A stretch of DNA of 64,000 nucleotides from Bacteroidota bacterium. Its GTDB lineage: Bacteria > Bacteroidota > Bacteroidia > Bacteroidales > JACABE01. Shown here piece after piece: positions 51,637 through 61,042 of the stretch. The position numbers and the translations under genes were made by a program. Position 1 is the stretch's first letter; every line of letters starts with the position of its first letter. The stretch lies in assembly GCA_013377005.1 (NCBI GenBank), contig JACABE010000001.1, forward strand, positions 211,307 through 275,306, given 5' to 3'. A model generated the notes under the pieces. The model was not told the DNA's origin, searched no databases, and saw only the letters and a program-made list of their open reading frames with translations.

Positions 51637-52734
51637 GAATTAGATGATGATAAAGAAAAGTTTGAACTATTTATCAGTAAGAAGAATAAAGATTTATTTG
51701 AAAAACGTATCTTTCTTGAACTGAACACTTGGAAAGATTTTATAAGTTCAATTCAGGAAGTACGCACTCAGGATGAATACAATCTCTATATCAGAAAAAG
51801 TGATATATCTGTATTTTTATTTCATACAAAAATAGGACGATTTACACGTGAAGAATTTGATAATGCTCACAAGGCATTTCTTTCTTGTAAACATAATTTT
51901 TCTTGTAAACATAAAAATAAAACACCCCGAATATATACTTATTTCAAAAATAATAAAGAAGAAACTGCTGAGATAAGCAATTTCAGAGACCATATTGACT
52001 CATTAGATCATTTTTACGATTCATATGATGATTTGAATGATTTGTTTGTAAAATTTGGTCATCAACTCGACAAGTTAGAGAATGAAGGTAGAATCATAAA
52101 ACCAGATTCAATTGATTCTGGAAAAATTATAAAATACACTATATATTATTTTCTTCTGCCTCTTTTAGTTATGAGTGGTGTTTTCTTTTCAAATTACTAT
52201 TTTCAGACAACTAGTTTGACTGTGAAAACTTTCGAAGTACCGACTTATTCCATTCAAGGTTTACCATTAAAAGAAGCAAAAGTCACCATTATGTATGGAG
52301 AAAAGTCAGAAACAAAGTCTTTCAATGAAAAAGATGGTTTTGCTCCTTTTACTCAAATACCTTCACAATATAAGGGAGATTTCGTGAAACTTCATTTTGA
52401 AGCAAAAGAATATGTATCAATAGACACCTCAATTGATCTGAATCGTTTCCAAAATAGTGTAATTACCCTACCAGTCAAAAGAGACAATTCATTAGGTTTT
52501 ATTTCTGGAATTGTGAGAGATGAAGATGGGATTCCAATAAAAGACGTTTCTATTTCTGTCAATAATATTGAAGTAATATCAGATGGCAATGGAAAATTTG
52601 AAATTTCTATACCTTTCAAAAAACAAGCCGAGCAACAAAGAATTAGAGCATTCAAAGTTGGTTACAAAATGGTTACTTACGATATTCCTGTAATTCCAAA
52701 TGTTGAAGTACCTATTAAACTTAGAAAACAATAA
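51601..52734 (+). CDS. TIR/DUF4062-like domain, membrane helix and extracytoplasmic beta-sandwich protein
   Basis: 377 residues in three parts. Residues 1-150 form a Rossmann-like domain starting KKVKIFLASSAELDDDKEKF, with later SDISVFLFHTKIGRFTREEF and RIYTYFK; the layout resembles TIR- or DUF4062-type domains in prokaryotic conflict proteins. A membrane helix follows (YTIYYFLLPLLVMSGVFFSN, about 182-201). The rest holds two beta-sandwich segments, the second (GFISGIVRDEDGIPIKDVSI) a carboxypeptidase-regulatory-like domain. The predicted topology places the Rossmann domain in the cytoplasm and the sandwiches outside. First gene of the operon; enzymatic activity not established. Confidence 0.72.
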   Translation: MKKVKIFLASSAELDDDKEKFELFISKKNKDLFEKRIFLELNTWKDFISSIQEVRTQDEYNLYIRKSDISVFLFHTKIGRFTREEFDNAHKAFLSCKHNFSCKHKNKTPRIYTYFKNNKEETAEISNFRDHIDSLDHFYDSYDDLNDLFVKFGHQLDKLENEGRIIKPDSIDSGKIIKYTIYYFLLPLLVMSGVFFSNYYFQTTSLTVKTFEVPTYSIQGLPLKEAKVTIMYGEKSETKSFNEKDGFAPFTQIPSQYKGDFVKLHFEAKEYVSIDTSIDLNRFQNSVITLPVKRDNSLGFISGIVRDEDGIPIKDVSISVNNIEVISDGNGKFEISIPFKKQAEQQRIRAFKVGYKMVTYDIPVIPNVEVPIKLRKQ

Positions 52735-52741
52735 AATAACT

Positions 52742-53764
52742 ATGAAAATTAAGAAACAATTAATTGTCTTTATTTGGGGATTATGTCCATTAATCCTTAT
52801 CGCACAAGATTACCAATCAGGATATGTTTTTGAGATTAACTCAGATAATAAACCCATACCAAATGTAGAGATTATCGCACTTAAATCATCAATCGCGAAT
52901 AGCGATGATGATGGACATTTTAGATTAGCTTTTAGAAATAAAAAAGGGGGAGAACCAATATTAATTGATCAGATCAATAAAAAAGGGTACGAGTTAGTAA
53001 ATAAGGAAGATGTTCAAAACTGGGTATTTTCAATGAAATATCCAGTTAAAATCATAATGTGTAAGGAGGGGCTTTTAGCCGAAAGTAAAAGAAAATACTA
53101 TAATATCGGAAGCGATTATTACAAAAAAAGATACGAAGAAAGTATTGCTGCGAAAAAAAAGCAGCTCCAAAAGAATAATATTACTCAACAAGACTATTTG
53201 AAAGCAATAGATGATGCAAATCAAGAATTGAAAAAGAGCCAGGAAAATCTAAATTTTTATGTAGATAAATTTTCTCGGATCAATAAAGACGAACTTTATG
53301 GAACAGATAAGCTTGCCATTCAGCTATTAGAAGAGGGAAAAATAGATGAAGCAATAATAGTTTATGAAGATTCAAAAATACTGGAAACATTCATAGAAAA
53401 ACTAAAGCAAAGAGATAATGCAAGTTATAATCTAAGAGTTATGGCTCCTCTTTTATTTAATCAAGTAGATTTACTTATTCAAAAAAATGACATGTATTCT
53501 CACATGAAAGCTGACTCTATCTTACATGCAATTGCAAAATCTGATACACTTAACACTACTTACACGAATAAATATGCTTTGTTTCTAATGAAAGAGGAAA
53601 ACTATTCAGAATCTTTTCTCTGGTACAAAACAACACTTCTTTCAGCCAAAACAGAAGAACAAAAAAAACAAATACTGAATGATTTGAATACTCTTTATTC
53701 AAAAATTGAAGACAATGGTTTAATTGAAAAATATAAATATCAGATTGATAATCTAATGAAATAA
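52742..53764 (+). CDS. Exported protein: carboxypeptidase-regulatory-like domain plus helical repeats
   Basis: About 340 residues from the ATG at 52742 (an ATG at 52700 lies inside the upstream gene). Signal peptide up to LCPLILIAQ. The beta-sandwich (residues 22-95) includes PNVEIIALKSSIANSDDDGHF and ends IIMCKEGLLAESKRKYYNIG. A coiled, Lys/Gln-rich stretch and TPR-like helices follow (GKIDEAIIVYEDSKIL). It shares its order of parts with the two larger proteins downstream and looks like a shortened paralogue. It starts 7 nt after the TIR-like gene. Confidence 0.75.
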   Translation: MKIKKQLIVFIWGLCPLILIAQDYQSGYVFEINSDNKPIPNVEIIALKSSIANSDDDGHFRLAFRNKKGGEPILIDQINKKGYELVNKEDVQNWVFSMKYPVKIIMCKEGLLAESKRKYYNIGSDYYKKRYEESIAAKKKQLQKNNITQQDYLKAIDDANQELKKSQENLNFYVDKFSRINKDELYGTDKLAIQLLEEGKIDEAIIVYEDSKILETFIEKLKQRDNASYNLRVMAPLLFNQVDLLIQKNDMYSHMKADSILHAIAKSDTLNTTYTNKYALFLMKEENYSESFLWYKTTLLSAKTEEQKKQILNDLNTLYSKIEDNGLIEKYKYQIDNLMK

Positions 53765-53775
53765 ACTTCTCCAAT

Positions 53776-56400
53776 ATGAAAATTTCAATTATTATATTTG
53801 CTATTTTTCTTTCAGTTGTTTGTCATTCACAAACAGCACAAAAAGGACGTGTATTGGAAAAAGATTCACATGGAACTCCAATTGAAAATGCAGAAATAGT
53901 TGTTAAGAATGCTGTGCCTGCTGTTAGTGGAACAGATGGTAAATACAAATTGGTGTTTAAAAATAAAGCAGCGGGTGAAATGATTTTTGTAGATTCAATC
54001 AGTAAAAAGGGATACGAATTAGTAAACGAACCTCAAATCAAGGATTGGATTCTGTCAGACAATAAAGATTTCAATATTATTCTTTGTAAAAAAGGATTAT
54101 TAAAGAAGAACCGAGAAATTTTTTACAAAATAGGGAAATCTCGATATGAAAGGGAATACAAACTTAAACAAACAGAAATAGAATCATTAAAGCAAACCAA
54201 TAAATTAAACGAATCAGAATATAATAAAAAGCTGAATGAGATATACAATGAGCGGCAGAAAGCATTTGACTTGCTTGATTATTATACTGATTTGTTTTCA
54301 CGGATTAACAAAGATGATTTATCTGATATAGAACGAAAAGCGTTTGATTTTTCTGAACAAGGAAAAGTAGATGAAGCAATTAAAGTTTATGAAAATGAAA
54401 AACTACTAACAAAGTTCATTAAAAATGATTCTTTGAAACAACAAGTTAATACAGATTTAGAGAAAATGGTTCCTTCTCTTAGAATGTATGCAGAGTTATG
54501 TGTATTTGCTGGAGGTGAAGAAAATTATGAAAAAGCTGGAAGGTGCTATAAAGCAATTGTAACAAGTGATACTAATAATTATAAAAATGTATTTGATTAT
54601 GCAGTATTTTTAGATGTTATTGCTCAATATAAAGAAGCTTTGTGCTATTTTAATCTAGCTTTAAAAATTAGTAGTAATAAATTCGGATTGAAAAGTTTTG
54701 AGGTTGCATCAACATCCAATAGCATAGGGATTTTATATAAACATTTGGGAGACTATACAAAAGCATTGGGATACCTTTTTGAAGCATTAACAATTAGTGA
54801 AAAAATATTTGAACAAGAACATTCTGTTGTTGCTTCTATGTTTAGCAACATTGGTTGTGTTTATGATGAGCAAGGAGACTATACAAAAGCATTGGAATAC
54901 TACTTCAAAGCTATAGCAATCCAAGAAAAAGTATTTGGAAAAGAACATACTGATTTAGCAGTTTCATACAATAACATTGGGAGAGTTTGTGATGAGCAAG
55001 GAGACTATACAAAAGCATTGGAATACCACTTCAAAGCATTAATAATTTTCGAAAAAGTATTGGGAAAAGAACATCCTGATGTAGCAACTTCTTATAACAA
55101 CATTGGTAGTGTTTATCATGAACAAGGAAGCTATCCCAAAGCATTGGAATACTACTTCAAAGCCTTATCAATCCAAGAAAAAGTATTTGGAAATGAACAT
55201 CTTGATGTGGCGGCTTCTTACAATAATATTGGTGGTATTTATGAAATTCAAGGAGATTATTCAAAAGCTTTAGAATATTACTCAAAAGCTTTAACTATTA
55301 AAGAAAAAGTATTGGGAAAAGAACATCCTGATGTAGCAACTTCTTATAACAACATTGGTAGTGTTTATCATGAACAAGGAAGCTATCCCAAAGCATTGGA
55401 ATACTACTTCAAAGCCTTATCAATCCAAGAAAAAGTTTTTGGAAATGAACATCCTGATGTAGCGAAATCTTATAATAATATTGGTGTCGTTTATGAGAAG
55501 TATGGTGAATATGAAAAAGCATTGGAATATTATTTTAAAGCTTTAGTTATCGATGAAAAAGTATTAGGAAAAAAACATCCTGAAGTAGCAACTCTATATA
55601 ATAACATTGGTTATATTTATGAAAATCAAGGAGACTATTCAAAATCAATGGAATATCACTTGAAAGCGTTAGCTATAAATGAAGTATTATTTGGAAATGA
55701 ACATACTAATGTTGCAATTTCTTATAACAATATTGGAAATGTGTACGATAAACTAAGAAACTATCAAAAAGCATTGGAATACTACTTTAAAGCGTTAGCT
55801 ATCAGAGAAAAAATATTTAGGAATGAGCATCCTTATTTAGCGGAATCATATAACAATATTGCTATTATTTATTATTACCAAGGAGATTATCCAAAAGCAT
55901 TGGAATACCACTTTAAAGCTTTAGTTATTAGAGAAAAATTATTTGGAAATGAACATCCTGATGTGGCAACTTCATACAATAATATCGGGAGTGTTTATAA
56001 TAAGCAAAGAGACTATCCTAAAGCATTGGAATACCAATTCAAATCCTTAGCAATCCGAGAAAAGGTTTTAGGGAAAGAACATTTTGAGGTAGCAACTTCT
56101 TACAATAATATTGGTATTATTTATTATTATCAAGGAGACTACACAAAGGCATTAGAATATTATTTCAAAGTATTGAAAATATTGAAAAAAGCATTTGGAA
56201 AAGAAAACCATCCAAATATAGCAACTTCATATAGTAATATTGGTTTCGTATACTTAGAGCAAAAAGACTATCCAAAAGCATTGGAAAACTATAACAAAGC
56301 TCAAGAAATTTCAGAAAAGGAATTAGGGAAAGATCACCCATTTACAAAAGAAGTAAACGATAAAATAAAAGCGATAAAAGCACTAATAGTATCTCATTAA
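53776..56400 (+). CDS. Exported protein: carboxypeptidase-regulatory-like domain plus 13-14 TPRs
   Basis: 874 residues. Signal peptide to about VVCHSQ (residue 19). The beta-sandwich (20-110) begins KGRVLEKDSHGTPIENAEIV and ends IILCKKGLLKKNREIFYKIG. A coiled-coil stretch follows, then from about residue 310 an array of 42-residue kinesin-light-chain-type TPRs with the consensus HPDVATSYNNIGxVY and DYxKALEYYFKALxIxEKV. I count 13 to 14 units, several almost identical at DNA level. Such arrays bind other proteins; export suggests a periplasmic sensing or scaffolding role next to the outer part of the TIR-like protein. Confidence 0.85.
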   Translation: MKISIIIFAIFLSVVCHSQTAQKGRVLEKDSHGTPIENAEIVVKNAVPAVSGTDGKYKLVFKNKAAGEMIFVDSISKKGYELVNEPQIKDWILSDNKDFNIILCKKGLLKKNREIFYKIGKSRYEREYKLKQTEIESLKQTNKLNESEYNKKLNEIYNERQKAFDLLDYYTDLFSRINKDDLSDIERKAFDFSEQGKVDEAIKVYENEKLLTKFIKNDSLKQQVNTDLEKMVPSLRMYAELCVFAGGEENYEKAGRCYKAIVTSDTNNYKNVFDYAVFLDVIAQYKEALCYFNLALKISSNKFGLKSFEVASTSNSIGILYKHLGDYTKALGYLFEALTISEKIFEQEHSVVASMFSNIGCVYDEQGDYTKALEYYFKAIAIQEKVFGKEHTDLAVSYNNIGRVCDEQGDYTKALEYHFKALIIFEKVLGKEHPDVATSYNNIGSVYHEQGSYPKALEYYFKALSIQEKVFGNEHLDVAASYNNIGGIYEIQGDYSKALEYYSKALTIKEKVLGKEHPDVATSYNNIGSVYHEQGSYPKALEYYFKALSIQEKVFGNEHPDVAKSYNNIGVVYEKYGEYEKALEYYFKALVIDEKVLGKKHPEVATLYNNIGYIYENQGDYSKSMEYHLKALAINEVLFGNEHTNVAISYNNIGNVYDKLRNYQKALEYYFKALAIREKIFRNEHPYLAESYNNIAIIYYYQGDYPKALEYHFKALVIREKLFGNEHPDVATSYNNIGSVYNKQRDYPKALEYQFKSLAIREKVLGKEHFEVATSYNNIGIIYYYQGDYTKALEYYFKVLKILKKAFGKENHPNIATSYSNIGFVYLEQKDYPKALENYNKAQEISEKELGKDHPFTKEVNDKIKAIKALIVSH
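55051..55185 (+). repeat. TPR-encoding duplication, unit A
   Basis: About 135 bp virtually identical to 55303-55437, exactly 252 bp (two TPR units, 84 codons) further on. Such near-identity among otherwise diverged repeats points to recent duplication or gene conversion inside the array. Confidence 0.9.
55303..55437 (+). repeat. TPR-encoding duplication, unit B
   Basis: Second copy of the 55051-55185 segment, in the same frame of the TPR array. Confidence 0.9.
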
Positions 56401-56492
56401 TTATTAAAGTATAAAAGATAATAATATAATAAAATTTAATTTTAAAATAATGTATAACAAATACAGACTAAAAACAATAAAAATCATATTAA

Positions 56493-59198
56493 ATGAATTA
56501 TAAACTACTTCTTCTAATTCTTCTTTTTTTTCAAATAACGATAAATAGCTATTCACAAACTATACAGAAGGGTCGTGTACTTGAAAAAGATTCACATAGA
56601 ACTCCAATTGAAAATGCTGAAATTGTGGTTAAAAATGCTGCACCTGCTAATAGTGGAACTGATGGAAAATACAAATTGGTGTTTAAAAGAAAAACACAGG
56701 GAGAAATAATTTTTGTAGACTCAATTTGCAAAAAAGGATATGAATTAGTAAACGAGACACAAATAAAAGATTGGATTCTGTCAGACATAAAAGATTTTGA
56801 TATTATTCTATGCAAAGAAGGTTTATTAAAGGAAAGTCGAGAACATTTCTATCATATAGGTAAATCGCACTATGAGGATGAATTTAAGCGGAAGAGCTCT
56901 GAAATAGTATCGTTAAAACTTGCAAATAAAATATCAGAAAATGAGTATAACAAAAAACTAAAAGAAATATTAGATGAAAAGCAAAAATCAATCGAACAGT
57001 TGAATTATTATTCTGATTTACTTTCCCGCTACAATACAGATGACTTATCTGAAATAGAGCAAAAGGCTTATCAATTTTCAAAAGATGGAAGAATTGATGA
57101 AGCTATTCAAGTTTATGAAAATGAAAAACTACTAACAAAGTTCATTAAGAATGAATCTTTGAAACAACAATTTAATACTGATTTAGAAAGTATGGTGCCT
57201 TCGATTAGGCGGTACGCAGAGTTATGCGCATTTGCTGGAGGGTATAATAACTATGACAAAGCAAGTGAATGCTATAAAGCAATTGCATTAAGTGATACGA
57301 CAAATTTCGATTATGTTTTTGATTTTGCATTATTTTTAAGTACAGAATGGAACCATAATGATGCAATAAAGTGGTATAAAATAGCATTGAGGTATGTTAA
57401 AAATAATTATCAAGATGCTAATGTGTTAAATTTATTGGCAGTGTCAGAGTATTATATGAAGTTATATAGTGACGCTCAAAAAAATTACATTTTATCATTA
57501 GAATTAAGTAAAAATACTAAATGGATTAATAATATTTCTCTTAAAGCACGAACTCTTGACAATTTAGGAGTATTATATCAAACATTGGAACAATACGACA
57601 AAGCAGAAATGTATCATTCCGAAGCTTTAGGAAATTATAAAAAAATAGTTCAAAGTAATCCTACTTTATCAAATAAATATGATTTGGCTAAATGCTTAAA
57701 TAATTTTGCAACATACTATCATAAAATAGAACAATATAAATATGCTGAGGATAATTTTATTAAATCTATTAACATTTACAAAGAATTGGCAGATTCTTTA
57801 CCAGACACATACTGTGGAGATTTAGCAGATGCTTACCACAGCTATGCTTTTCTTTTACAAGATACAAAACAATACGAGAAAGCTGAAAATAATCTCTTAA
57901 TTTCATTAAATTTATTTAGTAGTTTATGTATTAAAGATGATCATAATTTTCGTAATGTTGCTCTTTCTTATAAAGATTTAGCAGAATTATATATTAATAT
58001 TGGTCAATATGATAAAGCCGAATTAAAACTACAATTTATTACTGATAATTATAAAAAGTGGTGCAGTGATGGTGATTTGGCAATTATATATAATTTAATG
58101 GGAATTGCGAAAAAAAAATTGGGAAAATACAATGAAGCCTTATTTAATTACAATGAATCTTTAATACTTAAAAAAGAATGGCGCAATTCAATTGATAATG
58201 AAGAAAAATACAATTATTCAGTAACTGTTAATAATCTTGGTGTTCTTCTATATGAAATACAAAATTATGATAGTGCTGATATTAACCTAATTGAGGCACT
58301 TAATATTCGAACAGAATTAGAAAAAGCTAACAAGGCAAAATATGTAACTTCTATTCTTGAGACTCTTAGCGATATTATTTCATTAAAGATGAGAGTTAAT
58401 CAATACAAACAGGCTGAAATTTATATTGACAAAGAACTCGATATTTACAGAGAATTATCAAAAATATATCCCTCAAAATATAAATCAATTTTTGCAAGCA
58501 TACTTTTTAATGCATCTACTAATTATTTTGAGATGCAGTTTTATGAAAAAACTATTGAGGTTTTAAATGAAGACTTAGGAATAGTTAAACAACTGGCGAA
58601 AAATAACCCTGAAAACTATAATGAAGATATACCAATGATATTAATCAATATTGCAAATCTGAGATATTCTTTAAGACAATTTGACCAAGCACAAAAAACT
58701 TACATAGAAGCTTTAGATAATTATAAAAGTTTTGCCAAAACTGATCCAATTAAATATGATACATTAATAGCTGAATTATTAAATACTATGGCATGGATTT
58801 TTTATAAAAACAACCTTCCTAAAGCCATTTCTAATGCACTTGAGGCTATTAAATTATATAATAGCTTAATTCTAAATAATCCAGATTTAAAATCTAAATT
58901 ATCAATATGCATGGCGAGGATGTCTCGTTATATGATAATTAACCATCAGTTTTCTGAAGGAGAAAGATATGCAAATAAGTCAATTGAAACTAATAATACA
59001 ATTAATTCCAGTTATAAGAATCTTGCTCATTCATTATTGTATCAAGGAAAATATCAAGATGCCTTAAATCTTTATACTAAAATTAAAAGTGACGTTTCAT
59101 TAAAAACTCAAATTTTATCTGATTTTGATGAATTTGAAAAAGCCGGAATTACCCATCCAGATGTTCTAAAGATAAGAGAAATATTAAACAATAAATAA
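56493..59198 (+). CDS. Exported protein: carboxypeptidase-regulatory-like domain plus diverged TPR array
   Basis: 901 residues. Signal peptide to about ITINSYSQ (residue 22). The first 230 residues closely follow the upstream 874-residue protein: KGRVLEKDSHRTPIENAEIV, GYELVNETQIKDWILSD, and NEKLLTKFIKNESLKQQ. The remaining 600 residues are TPR-like, but far more diverged (LDNLGVLYQTLEQYDKAEMY, INIANLRYSLRQFDQAQKTY). The conserved N-terminus and free C-terminal array suggest paralogues with a common docking part and different ligand sets. A 92-nt gap precedes the gene. Confidence 0.83.
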   Translation: MNYKLLLLILLFFQITINSYSQTIQKGRVLEKDSHRTPIENAEIVVKNAAPANSGTDGKYKLVFKRKTQGEIIFVDSICKKGYELVNETQIKDWILSDIKDFDIILCKEGLLKESREHFYHIGKSHYEDEFKRKSSEIVSLKLANKISENEYNKKLKEILDEKQKSIEQLNYYSDLLSRYNTDDLSEIEQKAYQFSKDGRIDEAIQVYENEKLLTKFIKNESLKQQFNTDLESMVPSIRRYAELCAFAGGYNNYDKASECYKAIALSDTTNFDYVFDFALFLSTEWNHNDAIKWYKIALRYVKNNYQDANVLNLLAVSEYYMKLYSDAQKNYILSLELSKNTKWINNISLKARTLDNLGVLYQTLEQYDKAEMYHSEALGNYKKIVQSNPTLSNKYDLAKCLNNFATYYHKIEQYKYAEDNFIKSINIYKELADSLPDTYCGDLADAYHSYAFLLQDTKQYEKAENNLLISLNLFSSLCIKDDHNFRNVALSYKDLAELYINIGQYDKAELKLQFITDNYKKWCSDGDLAIIYNLMGIAKKKLGKYNEALFNYNESLILKKEWRNSIDNEEKYNYSVTVNNLGVLLYEIQNYDSADINLIEALNIRTELEKANKAKYVTSILETLSDIISLKMRVNQYKQAEIYIDKELDIYRELSKIYPSKYKSIFASILFNASTNYFEMQFYEKTIEVLNEDLGIVKQLAKNNPENYNEDIPMILINIANLRYSLRQFDQAQKTYIEALDNYKSFAKTDPIKYDTLIAELLNTMAWIFYKNNLPKAISNALEAIKLYNSLILNNPDLKSKLSICMARMSRYMIINHQFSEGERYANKSIETNNTINSSYKNLAHSLLYQGKYQDALNLYTKIKSDVSLKTQILSDFDEFEKAGITHPDVLKIREILNNK

Positions 59199-59200
59199 CC

Positions 59201-60079
59201 ATGCTCAACTCCCAAGACTTTATCCACCCCGAAGACGAAGCTGCACGTCGGAATATGGAAGCTATTCCAGGTTTTAGTTCAGTAGTTAAAGCATTCTTAA
59301 AGTTGGGAATGGAGCAATATTTTCATGGTGTAAATATGGCTTCAAAGATAAGATTATCCGAGAAACAACTACCTGAAATATATTTTAAGCTGCAACCAAT
59401 TTGTAAAGTGCTAGGAATTGAAGAACCTGAATTTTATTTAGAAATGAATCCAATGCCCAATGCATATACATTTGGAGATTCACGTATATTTTTAACTATC
59501 ACTTCTGGCTTGGTAGAATATCTGGAAGAAGACGAATTAAATGCGGTAATAGCTCACGAATGCGGTCACATATTATGCAGGCATGTTTTGTATCATACCA
59601 TGGCTAACTTACTAAAATCGGGAGCAGATTTTATAGGTTTATTGGGTGCATTAACTACTCCAGTACAGTTGGGATTGTTATATTGGAGTCGTAAAAGTGA
59701 ACTTTCAGCCGATAGAGCTGCTGCTGTTATAATGGGTTCACCCAAACCGGTTGTCGAAACAATGATTCGTCTTTCAGGAGGTCCAAAAAGCATTACCGGA
59801 GAAGTCAATATCGAAGAATATGCGGCACAGGCACAAGCCTATCAGGATTTGCAGGAAACAAAATGGGATAAAGCTTTACAAACTTTAGCTATTGCTTATC
59901 AGGATCATCCATTCTCTGCTGTACGTGCAAAGAATATTCTTGAATGGTGTAAAACGGATCATTTTGCATTATTAATAAAAAATCTAAATAATACTGAATC
60001 AAGAAATCAATGTCCATATTGCCAAGAAACTATTCTAAAAGAATGGAAATTTTGCAAATATTGTGGAGAGAAAATCTAA
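59201..60079 (+). CDS. M48-family metallopeptidase with C-terminal zinc ribbon
   Basis: 292 residues starting 2 nt after the TPR gene. The zinc-protease motif HExxH is in AVIAHECGHILCRHVL (about residues 115-130), and the third ligand Glu is in SRKSELSADRAAAV. A hydrophobic stretch (residues 140-165) may insert into the membrane. The end (CPYCQETILKEWKFCKYCGE) is a four-Cys zinc ribbon, unusual for secreted M48 proteases and suggesting cytoplasmic location or partner binding. No signal peptide. It may process other operon products. Confidence 0.88.
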   Translation: MLNSQDFIHPEDEAARRNMEAIPGFSSVVKAFLKLGMEQYFHGVNMASKIRLSEKQLPEIYFKLQPICKVLGIEEPEFYLEMNPMPNAYTFGDSRIFLTITSGLVEYLEEDELNAVIAHECGHILCRHVLYHTMANLLKSGADFIGLLGALTTPVQLGLLYWSRKSELSADRAAAVIMGSPKPVVETMIRLSGGPKSITGEVNIEEYAAQAQAYQDLQETKWDKALQTLAIAYQDHPFSAVRAKNILEWCKTDHFALLIKNLNNTESRNQCPYCQETILKEWKFCKYCGEKI

Positions 60080-60124
60080 CTATAAGTTATCAAAAAAATA
60101 TTTATTCAAAACTAAGTAAAAGCT

Positions 60125-60619
60125 ATGGGAGTATTTAAGAGTTCAAAAACATTTTACTATTCAACTTCAATAATAGGTGGAATAGTTAGATATCTGAATG
60201 AAGAGTTAATCAAAGAAGGTTATGAAGTAAGTATTCATAATCTTTTATCTGGTGGAGCAGATATTTCAATTACCAAAGGCAATATCTTTAAAGCTATTGT
60301 AGGTATGAGAACAGCACTAAAAATTGTTATCCAGCCAATAGACAATCGGTCGTTTACTGTAGAAGCAGGAGTTGGAATATTTGGGCAGCAAGCTATTCCA
60401 ACAACTCTTACTTTATTGGTTGCATGGCCTGTGTTAATTCCTCAAATATGGGGTATGATACAACAATCGAAACTTGATGAGCATATACTTGAATTAGTTC
60501 AAAAAGCTATTGATATTCATAAGTCAGATTCAAATAAAACCACACAATTTTGTCCTCAATGTGGATATGCAATGAATGAAGGAGCTAAGTTTTGTGGGGA
60601 ATGTGGGGTGAGACTATAA
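60125..60619 (+). CDS. Zinc-ribbon protein
   Basis: 164 residues. A compact N-terminal alpha/beta part is followed by a hydrophobic segment (IPTTLTLLVAWPVLIPQIWG, about residues 88-107) and a C-terminal zinc ribbon CPQCGYAMNEGAKFCGECG. The ribbon closely resembles that of the metallopeptidase encoded just upstream, which suggests both bind the same partner. No further family assigned. Confidence 0.75.
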   Translation: MGVFKSSKTFYYSTSIIGGIVRYLNEELIKEGYEVSIHNLLSGGADISITKGNIFKAIVGMRTALKIVIQPIDNRSFTVEAGVGIFGQQAIPTTLTLLVAWPVLIPQIWGMIQQSKLDEHILELVQKAIDIHKSDSNKTTQFCPQCGYAMNEGAKFCGECGVRL

Positions 60620-60649
60620 TCTAAAACTAAAAACAGAAAATATATAGCA

Positions 60650-60988
60650 ATGAACAACAAATCCAATTGGAACTATCAGGAATTTAAAATTTATCTTCTT
60701 TTATATGCATGTTATGCAGATTTTGAATTAAAAGAAGAAGAAAGACAACTTATTCTTACAAATACATCCAATGAAGAATACAATCATATACACAAAGTGT
60801 TTAAGAATGATTCTGACTTTGAAAAGATTGAAAGTATTCAATCTTTCAGAGAAAGGTTTTTCTCAACTCAAAAGGATGTAGATATGCTTTTAAAAGACAT
60901 AAGTGTAATTTTGAACATAGATGATGATTTCAATCTATTGGAAAAGAATTTTTTCAGAATGCTTTGTAAAATACTTCAAAATAGATAA
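60650..60988 (+). CDS. TerB-like small helical protein
   Basis: 112 residues, all predicted helix. The N-terminus (YLLLYACYADFELKEEERQLI) resembles the first helices of TerB-like domains, where acidic residues often bind metal, and the end is FFRMLCKILQ. Similarity is by pattern only; it might instead be an unrelated helical protein. It lies in the middle of the operon with gaps of 30 and 54 nt. Confidence 0.55.
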   Translation: MNNKSNWNYQEFKIYLLLYACYADFELKEEERQLILTNTSNEEYNHIHKVFKNDSDFEKIESIQSFRERFFSTQKDVDMLLKDISVILNIDDDFNLLEKNFFRMLCKILQNR

Positions 60989-61042
60989 ATTATTTAGGTT
61001 TATAAATAACAAAAAAGTCATCAAATAAATAAATTTTAGGTT

